Origin: JACCUZ01 sp038246575
Lineage (GTDB): Bacteria; Actinomycetota; Actinomycetes; JACCUZ01
Direction of reading: 5' to 3'
DNA: 27,926 nucleotides
Assembly: GCA_038246575.1 (NCBI GenBank)
Contig: JBBRVU010000034.1
Coordinates: 1-27,926, forward strand
Shown: one piece after another, positions 7,550 to 14,158 of the stretch
Layout: each line of letters starts with the position of its first letter
Numbering within the stretch: the first letter of the stretch is position 1
The notes under the pieces: generated by a model
Told to the model about the DNA's origin: nothing
Seen by the model: the letters and a program-made list of their open reading frames with translations, nothing else
The model's database searches: none
Position numbers and translations under genes: made by a program

Positions 7550-8569
7550 ATGCAACACGGCATGCTGCGAACTTTGGCCCTACCGATACTCGTGCTGATG
7601 GCACTGGTGCTGGCGGCCTGCGGCGACAGCGGATCATCGGGCACGGCCGCGCCGAGCTCGTCTGCGAGCGACTCGGCCGCCAGCGGCGACGCGAAGGAGA
7701 CCTGTGCTGCGGTGGCTGGTGACCAGCTCGTCGTGCTCGAGGACGACAAGGGTCTGCAGACGGTCGACAACGTCATCCCGGCGGTCAACGCCAAGGCGTC
7801 CTCGGACCCGATGCTGGCAGCGCTGAACAAGGTGTCGGCCGCGCTGACGACCGACAAGCTGATCGCGCTCAACCAGCAGACCGACCTCGAGCGCAAGACG
7901 CCGCCTAACGTGGCAAAGGCGTTCGTTGCCGACGAGGGCATCGCGGACGGGCTCTCCGGCGGGTCCGGCAAGGTCGTCGTCGGTGCATTCAACTTCTCCG
8001 AGAGCCAGACGCTGGCCAACCTGTACGCGCAAGCGCTCAACGCGGCCGGCTTCGACGCGAAGGTCAAGACCGTCGGTAGCCGCGAGGTCGTCGAGCCGGC
8101 CCTGGAGAAGGGTCAGCTCGACGTCGTCCCGGAGTACGCCGGAACGCTGACCGAGTTCATCAACAAGGCCGAGAACGGCGCCGACGCCGAGCCCCAGGCC
8201 AGCGGCGACCTCGACGCGACGGTGCAGGCACTGAGCGGGCTCGGTGAGAAGGTCGGCCTGGTCTTCGGTGAGCCGTCGGAGGCTGCCGACCAGAACGCGT
8301 TCGCGGTGACCACCGCCTTCGCCGACCAGTACGGCGTGCAGACGCTCTCGGACCTGGCGGCCAAGTGCGGCAGCGGTCTCGTGCTCGGTGGCCCGCCGGA
8401 GTGCCCGGACCGTCCGTTCTGCCAGCCCGGGCTGGAGAGCACCTACGGCCTGAGCTTCGACAGCTTCAGCTCGCTGGATGCCGGCGGCCCGCTGTCGAAG
8501 ACCGCGCTCAAGCAGGGCAAGGTCTCGCTGGCGCTGGTGTTCTCCTCGGACGCAGCCCTCGCCGGCTGA
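7550..8569 (+). CDS. OpuC-type substrate-binding lipoprotein, circularly permuted
   Basis: 339-aa extracytoplasmic binding protein. A lipoprotein signal (hydrophobic run to residue 20, lipobox LAAC, Cys24) is followed by a Ser/Ala linker. The order of the binding domain is unusual. Residues 57-126 (LVVLEDDKGLQ, DNVIPAVN, ALNKVSAALTTDKL, LERKTPPNVAKAF) match what is normally the C-terminal end of OpuCC/OsmF proteins. Residues 140-339 match what is normally the N-terminal and middle part (VVVGAFNFSESQTLANLYAQ, VGSREVVEPALEKGQLDVVPEYAGT, DQNAFAVT, LGGPPECPDRPFCQPGL, LDAGGPL, ALVFSSDAAL). A short Gly/Ser linker (127-139) joins the old ends. ATG 7550 has AAGG 8 nt upstream and is the only start that gives a proper signal peptide. 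It should bind quaternary-amine-type solutes, but this is family inference. Confidence 0.92.
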   Translation: MQHGMLRTLALPILVLMALVLAACGDSGSSGTAAPSSSASDSAASGDAKETCAAVAGDQLVVLEDDKGLQTVDNVIPAVNAKASSDPMLAALNKVSAALTTDKLIALNQQTDLERKTPPNVAKAFVADEGIADGLSGGSGKVVVGAFNFSESQTLANLYAQALNAAGFDAKVKTVGSREVVEPALEKGQLDVVPEYAGTLTEFINKAENGADAEPQASGDLDATVQALSGLGEKVGLVFGEPSEAADQNAFAVTTAFADQYGVQTLSDLAAKCGSGLVLGGPPECPDRPFCQPGLESTYGLSFDSFSSLDAGGPLSKTALKQGKVSLALVFSSDAALAG

Positions 8570-8570
8570 C

Positions 8571-8586
8571 GCCGGTGGCAACCGGC
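8571..8586 (+). other. Short hairpin overlapping the large terminator
   Basis: GCCGGT (8571-8576), loop GGCA, ACCGGC (8581-8586), just after the binding-protein stop codon. Its right arm shares bases with the left arm of the 17-bp stem at 8582-8626, so the two structures exclude each other. Confidence 0.35.
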
Positions 8587-8626
8587 GAGCTCTACCCCGT
8601 ACGACGTGGGGGGTAGAGCTCGCCGG
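8582..8626. terminator. Long bidirectional hairpin terminator
   Basis: A perfect 17-bp inverted repeat (8582-8598 and 8610-8626) with an 11-nt loop lies between the convergent binding-protein and DUF1684 genes. No T-tract follows on either side, which is common in high-GC actinobacteria. The hairpin contains the last codons and TAG stop of the DUF1684 gene. Confidence 0.8.
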
Positions 8627-9218
8627 CGTCGACCTCGACGTTGAGGGGGTTGCCGGGCGGGGCGAGCGGGCAGGCCCAGGCGGGGTCGTAGGCGCAGGAC
8701 GGGTTGTAGGCGAAGTTGAGGTCGACGACCAGGGTGCCGCGACCCGTGACCGGGTCGACGTCACCGCCGAGGTCGGCGCCCTTGACGGTGTCGAGCAGGT
8801 AGCGGCCGCCGCCGTAGGTCGTCCGGCCGGCGAGCGCGTCCTTGACCGGGACGAACAGGCCGCCGCCGTAGGACGCGAGCCACCACATGTCGAGGTCTCC
8901 CGTGTCGGGCAGGTGCAGGACCGCGATCCGCTCGAAGGCCACGACGCCGTCGGTGCCGGTGGGGACCTCGAGGCGGTGCGGCTCGACGTCCGGATCAGCC
9001 TCGACCTCGGCCCGGCGCTGCGGGTCGTAGGGCGCGACGGCCAGGCCGGCGAAGGTCGCCCGGTCCGCGGGGAGCAGCGGCGTGTCCGGGTGCGTGGCGA
9101 AGAGGTCGTCGCGGGCCGCCTGCCAGTGGGCGTGGGCGCCGGCGGGGTCGGTGCTGGCGCGGACCTCGGCGTAGACGGCATGGACCCGCCGCCGCCAGTC
9201 CAACAGGGTGAGGCTCAT
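8592..9218 (-). CDS. DUF1684 family protein
   Basis: 208-aa soluble protein of the DUF1684 family, recognised from the start (LTLLDWRRRVHAVYAEVR), the middle (WWLASYGGGLFVPVKDA, TYGGGRYLLDTVKGADLG) and the signature near the end (VDLNFAYNPSCAYDPAWACPLAPPGN). Biochemical function is not established to my knowledge. The start ATG 9218 gives the usual beginning; ATG 9257 would add 13 residues, and neither has a clear ribosome site. The last ten codons and the stop form the right arm, loop and part of the left arm of the terminator at 8582-8626. Confidence 0.9.
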   Translation of the reverse strand: MSLTLLDWRRRVHAVYAEVRASTDPAGAHAHWQAARDDLFATHPDTPLLPADRATFAGLAVAPYDPQRRAEVEADPDVEPHRLEVPTGTDGVVAFERIAVLHLPDTGDLDMWWLASYGGGLFVPVKDALAGRTTYGGGRYLLDTVKGADLGGDVDPVTGRGTLVVDLNFAYNPSCAYDPAWACPLAPPGNPLNVEVDAGELYPPRRTG

Positions 9219-9303
9219 CGCGAGGCGCTGCTGGTGCTCATGTGAACAGAGTGACATGTGGGGCTCTTGGGCGTGGCGTCGTGTCTTGGGACTCGTTCCG
9301 GCG

Positions 9304-9309
9304 TACGGT
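9304..9309 (+). promoter_or_regulatory. Putative -10 box TACGGT
   Basis: TACGGT lies 8 nt before ATG 9318, close to leaderless spacing, in the 99-bp gap between two divergent genes. Nothing else was seen in that gap. Confidence 0.4.
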
Positions 9310-9317
9310 CCCGTGCC

Positions 9318-9848
9318 ATGGCAGGACGCCACCGCAAGCCCCCGGCCTGGCGCCGGGTCCTCACTTCCATGCTGCGCACCCGTAACCGGGTCCGCACTGC
9401 TGCCCTCCGCGCGGAGATCATCGCGTTGCGGGCCACTGTCACCTCCCTGCGGGACGAGGTCGTCACGCTGCGCGCTCAGGCTGCCACGGCTGCCGTCACG
9501 GCGGCGGAGAATGCCGCCGCGCTGGCAGCGGCAGCTGCCGAGCAGCTTGCCGGCCCGGCCGAGCAGGTGGCGACCCCTGGCTACCTCACGCTGGACCTGC
9601 CGCTGGTGCGGCTGGCCCTGGCCGACGTCGCCGTCGACCGGGGTCCGGACGCTGCGCTGAACGAGATCGTGCTCTCGACCTCACCGGTGACCGCCGAGGG
9701 CGAAGCCGTCGAGGAGCTGACCGTGGCCCGGTTGCCTGAGCGCAAGCTGCTCGACCCGAAGGCCGACCGGGACAGCGAGCCGGTCGACCCCGCAACCGCC
9801 ACCCCGGCCGAGGTCGCCGACCCCGTCCAGCACCGCCGTACCGCCTGA
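9318..9848 (+). CDS. Hypothetical coiled-coil protein with MAGRHRKP N-terminus
   Basis: 176 aa, not recognised. A basic N-terminus (MAGRHRKPPAWRR, then RTRNRVRT) leads into a heptad-like coiled coil (about residues 30-85: ALRAEIIALRATVTSLRDEV, then an Ala-rich run). A less regular region follows (YLTLDLPLVRLALADV), then an acidic, Pro-rich tail. No signal peptide or membrane helix. GRHRKP-type N-termini occur on several actinobacterial envelope proteins, but those normally continue into a transmembrane or secretion signal, which is absent here. ATG 9318 is chosen because the conserved-looking basic start begins there and a TACGGT box precedes it; the open frame from 9258 has no support. Function unknown; a structural or nucleic-acid-binding role is possible. 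Confidence 0.7.
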   Translation: MAGRHRKPPAWRRVLTSMLRTRNRVRTAALRAEIIALRATVTSLRDEVVTLRAQAATAAVTAAENAAALAAAAAEQLAGPAEQVATPGYLTLDLPLVRLALADVAVDRGPDAALNEIVLSTSPVTAEGEAVEELTVARLPERKLLDPKADRDSEPVDPATATPAEVADPVQHRRTA

Positions 9849-9871
9849 TCCACCGACTGCGGGGTTGCGGG

Positions 9872-11047
9872 CTACTTGTCGACGTCGCCGACGACGAAGA
9901 ACATCGAGCCGAGGATCGCGACCATGTCGGCCAGCAGGGTCCCGGGCAGCAGCTCGGTGAGCACTTGCACGTTGTTGAACGAGGCCGATCGCAGCTTGAG
10001 CCGCCACGGGGTCTTCTCCCCGCGGGACACCAGGTAGTAGCCGTTGATCCCCAGCGGGTTCTCGGTCCAGGCGTACGTCGCTCCTTCGGGAACCTTCACC
10101 ACCTTCGGCAGCCGGGTGTTGATCGGCCCGGGCGGCAGCTCGGCCAGCCGGTCCAGGCACTGGTCGGCCAGGTCGAGCGAGACGCGCACCTGCGCGGCCA
10201 GGCACTGGAAACGGGCCAGGCAGTCGCCCGCGGTCCGGGTGACCACCGGCACGTCGAGCTCGCCGTAGGCCAGGTACGGCTCGTCCCGGCGCAGGTCGAG
10301 GTCGACCCCGGAGGCGCGGGCGATGGGGCCACTCACGCCGTACGCCGCGACCAGCTCCGGCGACAGGACACCCACGCCCCGGGTCCGGGCGAGAAAGATC
10401 TCGTTGCCCAGCACCAGGTTCTCGATGTCCGGGATCCGCTCCCGGACATCGCGCACTGCGACCCGCGCCCGGTCCGTCCAGCCTGCCGGCAGCTCCTCCT
10501 TCAGCCCGCCGACCCGGTTGAACATGTAGTGCATCCGGCCGCCGGAGAGCTCCTCCATGACGGCCTGGATCGTCTCCCGCTCGCGGAAGGCGTAGAAGAT
10601 CGGAGTGATCGCACCGAGCTCGATCGGGTAGGACCCGAGGAACATCAGGTGGCTCAGCACCCGGTTCAGCTCGGCCAGCAGGGTGCGCATCCACACCGCT
10701 CGCACCGGGACCTCCATGCCGAGCATCCGCTCGGCCGCCAGCACCACGCCGAGCTCGTTGGCGAAGGCCGAGAGCCAGTCGTGGCGGTTGGCAAGCACGA
10801 TGATCTGCCGGTAGTCGCGGACCTCGAAGAGCTTCTCGGCGCCGCGGTGCATGTAGCCCACGATCGGCTCGGCGGTGATGATGCGCTCCCCGTCGAGCAG
10901 CAGCCGCAGCCGCAGCACGCCGTGCGTCGAGGGGTGCTGCGGCCCGATGTTGAGCACCATGTCCTTGGTCGCGAGCCGATCCGAGCCCGGTCGGGCGTCG
11001 ACGAGGTCGGCCCCGGCGCCGACGCCGACGATCCGCTCGGTGGTCAC
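9872..11047 (-). CDS. nuoD: Orphan NuoD-like (complex I 49-kDa subunit family) protein
   Basis: 391 aa, homologous over its whole length to NADH-quinone oxidoreductase subunit D, but no other nuo gene lies nearby. Family landmarks: NIGPQHPSTHGVLRL (residues 33-47), YMHRGAEKL (65-73), LGAITPIFYAFRERET, GGLKEELP, RARGVGVLSPE-like segment, and GDVDK at the end. Compared with canonical subunits from memory, the quinone-site His is kept (H42), the quinone-site Tyr (bovine Tyr108) is Trp91, the coupling Asp (bovine Asp160) is Glu143, and the SLDPVMGDVDR-type end is SMFFVVGDVDK. The start is GTG 11047; a 25-residue upstream extension is unconserved. It diverges from a PH-domain gene by 73 bp. A stand-alone NuoD paralogue near panC/lysS also occurs, as I recall, in streptomycetes. 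True role unknown. Confidence 0.88.
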   Translation of the reverse strand: MTTERIVGVGAGADLVDARPGSDRLATKDMVLNIGPQHPSTHGVLRLRLLLDGERIITAEPIVGYMHRGAEKLFEVRDYRQIIVLANRHDWLSAFANELGVVLAAERMLGMEVPVRAVWMRTLLAELNRVLSHLMFLGSYPIELGAITPIFYAFRERETIQAVMEELSGGRMHYMFNRVGGLKEELPAGWTDRARVAVRDVRERIPDIENLVLGNEIFLARTRGVGVLSPELVAAYGVSGPIARASGVDLDLRRDEPYLAYGELDVPVVTRTAGDCLARFQCLAAQVRVSLDLADQCLDRLAELPPGPINTRLPKVVKVPEGATYAWTENPLGINGYYLVSRGEKTPWRLKLRSASFNNVQVLTELLPGTLLADMVAILGSMFFVVGDVDK

Positions 11048-11107
11048 CTGCCCGAGTCTGCCAGTCCAGCCACCTGGACCGGGCCGCCCGCGGAGCCCGG
11101 AGTCGGT

Positions 11108-11113
11108 TAGCGT
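11108..11113 (+). promoter_or_regulatory. Putative leaderless -10 box TAGCGT
   Basis: TAGCGT lies exactly 7 nt before ATG 11121 of the first PH-domain gene, in the 73-bp divergent gap next to the orphan nuoD. No ribosome binding site is seen, consistent with a leaderless message. Confidence 0.5.
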
Positions 11114-11120
11114 CGCTGGC

Positions 11121-11606
11121 ATGGAGCCCTTCGACCCGCCGGACGAGCCATGGGTACGTGTCTCGCCACGGCTGGCGGTCGTCCGTCGGATCGTGCTCGG
11201 CGTGACCTGGGTTCCGGTGGTGGCCGTCGGAGTCGTCCTGCTGGCCCTCGCCGCTCATCCGGCGTTCGCTGTCGCCGCGGGGCTCGGCGGGCTCGCGCTG
11301 CTCGCCTGGGCGTGGATGGTCATCGGCCGCCGGGTGCGGTCCTGGGGCTACGCCGAGCGCGCCGACGACCTGTTGGTCACCCGCGGCGTGCTGCGCCGGC
11401 AGCTGGTCGTCGTGCCCTACGGCCGGATGCAGTTCGTGGACGTCAACGCGGGGCCGCTGGACCGCCGCTTCGGCCTGGCCACCGTGCAGCTGCACACCGC
11501 TGCCGCCACGACCGACGCCACGATCCCGGGGCTCGTCCCGGCCGAGGCCGCCCGGCTGCGCGACCGCCTGGCCGCCCGTGGCGAGGCGACCGCGGCGGGC
11601 CTGTGA
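11121..11606 (+). CDS. bPH2 (YdbS-like) PH-domain membrane protein
   Basis: 161 aa. Two membrane helices (about residues 26-46 and 48-70) precede one bacterial PH domain of the bPH2/DUF304 type: LLVTRGVLRRQLVVVPYGRMQFVDVNAGPLDRR-like order with the VPYGRMQFVDV strand and the FGLATVQLHTA strand. This arrangement matches YdbS, the small partner of a larger multi-PH protein (YdbT), and the larger partner follows here with a GTGA overlap. The family's function is poorly known; B. subtilis YdbS/YdbT have been linked to resistance to certain bacteriocins. The start ATG follows a TAGCGT box by 7 nt. Confidence 0.88.
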   Translation: MEPFDPPDEPWVRVSPRLAVVRRIVLGVTWVPVVAVGVVLLALAAHPAFAVAAGLGGLALLAWAWMVIGRRVRSWGYAERADDLLVTRGVLRRQLVVVPYGRMQFVDVNAGPLDRRFGLATVQLHTAAATTDATIPGLVPAEAARLRDRLAARGEATAAGL

Positions 11607-14158
11607 CCGTCGCAACGGAGCAGGACTTCCGTCGGCTGCACCCGCTCACCCCGGTGCTGCGCGGCTGGAAGATCTTCGCGGCGGTCGTCGCCATCGCACT
11701 GCAGCAGGCCTACGGCGAGCTGTCCCTGGGCTGGGTGCTCATCGCGGTGGTGGCGAGCATCCCGATCGGGGCGGCGTACGGCTATGTGTCCTGGCGCGTG
11801 ACGCGGTTCCGCATCGGGGCCGAGGTCATGCGGCTGGAGTCGGGGGTGCTCTTCCGCCGGTCGCGCCAGGTGCGGTTGGACCGGCTGCAGGCGGTCGACG
11901 TCGTACGCCCGCTCATCGCGCGTGCGCTCGGGCTGGCGGAGCTGCGGCTCGAGGTCGCCGGCGGGTCCTCGTCGGAGGCACCGCTCGCCTACCTGTCCGA
12001 GTCGGCCGCCCACCAGCTGCGCGCCGAGCTGCTCGCCCGCGCGGCGGGGCTCGAGCACGGTGAGGAGCCGGCGCCGGTCGCGCCCGAGCGGGTGCTGCTC
12101 ACGGTGCCGCTGCGGCGGCTGATCGAGTCCCAGCTGCGCTCGACGATGGCCGTCAACCTCGTGGTCGTCCTGGTCGGGCTGCTGGTGACCTCGATCGTGC
12201 TCGGTCGCTGGGAGCCCATCGGCGCTGCGGTCCCGTTCTTCATCTTCGCCGTCCCGGCTGCCCTCGCTGGTGTCATCGGCCAGTTCGACTTCACCCTCGC
12301 CGAGTCCCCGGACGGCTTACGCATCCGCCGCGGTTTGCTGGAGACGCGCGCGCAGACGGTGCCGCCGGGGCGGGTGCAGGCCGTGCGGATCAGCGAACCC
12401 TGGCTGTGGCGGCCGAAGGGCTGGTGCCGGGTCGAGGCCAACGTCGCCGGCTACGTCGGCACGGGGGCCAGCGAGACCTCCGTCCTGCTGCCGGTAGGCC
12501 CCAAGCACGAAGCGATGCGGCTGCTCTCGCTCGTCTTCCCCGACGTGGACCTCGCCCGGGTCCAGGCTCATGGCATCCCGCCCCGCGCCCGGTGGCTCGA
12601 CCCGTTCCAGTGGCGCTTCCTCGCCACCGGCACCGACGAGCACTTCGCGGTTGTACGCAGGGGGAGGCTCCGGCGCGAGACCGACATCGTCCCGCACGAG
12701 AAGGTCCAGAGCGTGCGGGTCACGCAGGGCCTCGTGCAGCGCCGGCTGGGTCTGGCCAGCGTCCACCTGGACAGCACCCCCGGACCGGTGCAGGTGCACG
12801 CGGCGCACCGTGACCAGCTCGAGGCGCGCGCGATGGTCGACGCCGAGGTCGACCTGGCCCGCCGGGCCCGTGCCCGGTCGGCACCGGATCGGTGGATGCG
12901 CCCCCGCGTCGCTACCACGAGCCCTACGGTGACGCCGGTGAGCTCGCCACCTGCCCCGACACTGGACGACCTCACCGACCCGGGTTTCCTCGACGACCCC
13001 TACCCGACGCTGGCGCGGCTGCGCGACCAGTCCCCGGTCTGGCACGAGCAGACCGGGCTCTGGCTGGCCCTGAGCTACGAGCACTGCAACCAGGTCCTGC
13101 GCGACCGCAGCTTCGGCCGGGTGTGGCACGACAAGCAACCGGCTGACCGGTTCGAACCGTTCAACCTGCTGCACCGCCACCAGATGATGGAGAACGAGCC
13201 GCCGGTGCACACCCGGCTGCGCTCTCTGGTCGCGAAGGCCTTTGCCCGCGGGCACATCGAGCGGCTGCGACCCCGGGTGCAGGAGATGACCGATGCTCTG
13301 CTCGAGTCGGTGGACCCGGCCGGCTTCGACCTGATCGCCGACTACGCGGAGCCGCTCCCCGTAGCCGTGATCGCCGAGCTGCTCGGCGTCCCCGAGGAAG
13401 ACCGTCACCTGCTCCGCCCGTGGTCGGCGGCGATCGTCGCGATGTACGAGTACGGCCCGACGCCAGGCGTGCAGGACCAGGCCGTTGTCGCGGCCGCGGA
13501 GTTCGCCTCGTACATGCGCGACCTCGCCGACGAGCGCCGGCGCGCGCCGCGTGAGGACCTGGTCAGTGACCTCGTGGCCGCCGAGGACGGCGGCGAGCGC
13601 CTCTCGGGCGACGAGCTGGTCGCCTCGGCGATCCTCCTGCTCAACGCGGGGCACGAGGCGTCGGTCAACGCCTTCGGGAACGGCATGGCGGCGCTGCTGG
13701 CGCGACCGGACCAGCTGTCCCGCTTGCGGGCCGACGACTCGCTGGTCGAGAGCGCGGTCGAGGAGATGCTGCGCTACGACTCTCCGCTGCAGCTGTTCGA
13801 GCGTACGGCGAGTGTGCCGCTGCAGGTGGGCCGCGTGACGATTCCGGCCGGCGGCAAGGTGGCCGCGCTGCTCGGTGCGGCCAACCGCGACCCGGCCGCG
13901 TTCGCCGACGCCGACACCTTCGACATCACTCGAGCGCCCAACCAGCACATCGCGTTCGGCGCCGGACTGCACCACTGCCTCGGAGCACCGCTGGCACGGA
14001 TGGAGCTGCAGATCTCACTGCCCACCCTGCTGCGGCACTGCCCGTCGCTCGAGCTCGCGGGCGAGCCGGTGCGCCGGTCGACATTCGTGCTGCGCGGCTA
14101 CGACGCGGTCCCGGTCAGGTGCGGGGCGGCGGAGTCGATCGCACCGCCCCCGTCATAG
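11603..14158 (+). CDS. YdbT-like triple bPH2 membrane protein reading in frame into a cytochrome P450
   Basis: One uninterrupted frame of 851 codons from GTG 11603 (overlapping the previous stop). Residues 1-435 look like YdbT: two N-terminal helices (about 24-62), a bPH2 domain (about 65-145), two more helices (about 181-226), then two more bPH2 domains (about 228-310 and 340-420). A basic linker (RRARARSAPDRWMRPRV) follows, where related proteins would be expected to stop. The frame then runs without a stop into a complete P450 from about residue 446. Either this is a membrane-tethered P450 fusion, or the PH gene lost its stop codon. A start signal at 12925-12940 suggests the P450 may also be made separately, and it is listed separately below. 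Confidence 0.75.
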   Translation: MTVATEQDFRRLHPLTPVLRGWKIFAAVVAIALQQAYGELSLGWVLIAVVASIPIGAAYGYVSWRVTRFRIGAEVMRLESGVLFRRSRQVRLDRLQAVDVVRPLIARALGLAELRLEVAGGSSSEAPLAYLSESAAHQLRAELLARAAGLEHGEEPAPVAPERVLLTVPLRRLIESQLRSTMAVNLVVVLVGLLVTSIVLGRWEPIGAAVPFFIFAVPAALAGVIGQFDFTLAESPDGLRIRRGLLETRAQTVPPGRVQAVRISEPWLWRPKGWCRVEANVAGYVGTGASETSVLLPVGPKHEAMRLLSLVFPDVDLARVQAHGIPPRARWLDPFQWRFLATGTDEHFAVVRRGRLRRETDIVPHEKVQSVRVTQGLVQRRLGLASVHLDSTPGPVQVHAAHRDQLEARAMVDAEVDLARRARARSAPDRWMRPRVATTSPTVTPVSSPPAPTLDDLTDPGFLDDPYPTLARLRDQSPVWHEQTGLWLALSYEHCNQVLRDRSFGRVWHDKQPADRFEPFNLLHRHQMMENEPPVHTRLRSLVAKAFARGHIERLRPRVQEMTDALLESVDPAGFDLIADYAEPLPVAVIAELLGVPEEDRHLLRPWSAAIVAMYEYGPTPGVQDQAVVAAAEFASYMRDLADERRRAPREDLVSDLVAAEDGGERLSGDELVASAILLLNAGHEASVNAFGNGMAALLARPDQLSRLRADDSLVESAVEEMLRYDSPLQLFERTASVPLQVGRVTIPAGGKVAALLGAANRDPAAFADADTFDITRAPNQHIAFGAGLHHCLGAPLARMELQISLPTLLRHCPSLELAGEPVRRSTFVLRGYDAVPVRCGAAESIAPPPS
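12925..12930 (+). promoter_or_regulatory. Putative leaderless -10 box inside the PH-P450 frame
   Basis: TACGGT lies exactly 7 nt before GTG 12938, which is in frame with the P450 and gives a protein of ordinary P450 length. Same layout as the boxes before lysS and the first PH gene. Confidence 0.5.
12938..14158 (+). CDS. Cytochrome P450 (probable independent internal start)
   Basis: 406 aa from GTG 12938, the usual size of a soluble bacterial P450 monooxygenase. Motifs: C-helix region MENEPPVHTRLRSLVAKAF, I-helix LLLNAGHEAS (A237-S242; AGHEA[S] in place of the usual AGxE/D-T, so Ser at the oxygen-activating Thr position), ExxR as E276-M-L-R279, and heme loop FGAGLHHCLG with the axial Cys347. 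Needs a ferredoxin and reductase, none of which is encoded nearby. Substrate not predictable. It is in frame with the upstream PH protein (see 11603-14158). The stop overlaps the 3' end of the convergent methyltransferase gene by 6 nt (TCATAG at 14153-14158). Confidence 0.9.
   Translation: MSSPPAPTLDDLTDPGFLDDPYPTLARLRDQSPVWHEQTGLWLALSYEHCNQVLRDRSFGRVWHDKQPADRFEPFNLLHRHQMMENEPPVHTRLRSLVAKAFARGHIERLRPRVQEMTDALLESVDPAGFDLIADYAEPLPVAVIAELLGVPEEDRHLLRPWSAAIVAMYEYGPTPGVQDQAVVAAAEFASYMRDLADERRRAPREDLVSDLVAAEDGGERLSGDELVASAILLLNAGHEASVNAFGNGMAALLARPDQLSRLRADDSLVESAVEEMLRYDSPLQLFERTASVPLQVGRVTIPAGGKVAALLGAANRDPAAFADADTFDITRAPNQHIAFGAGLHHCLGAPLARMELQISLPTLLRHCPSLELAGEPVRRSTFVLRGYDAVPVRCGAAESIAPPPS

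Noticed and set aside
7634..9181. 515-codon minus-strand frame across the binding-protein and DUF1684 genes
   Set aside because: It crosses two well-supported genes and the terminator and has no recognisable domain; an artefact of high GC.
9681..11615. 644-codon minus-strand frame over the orphan nuoD gene
   Set aside because: Low-complexity shadow of the nuoD-like and PH-domain genes.
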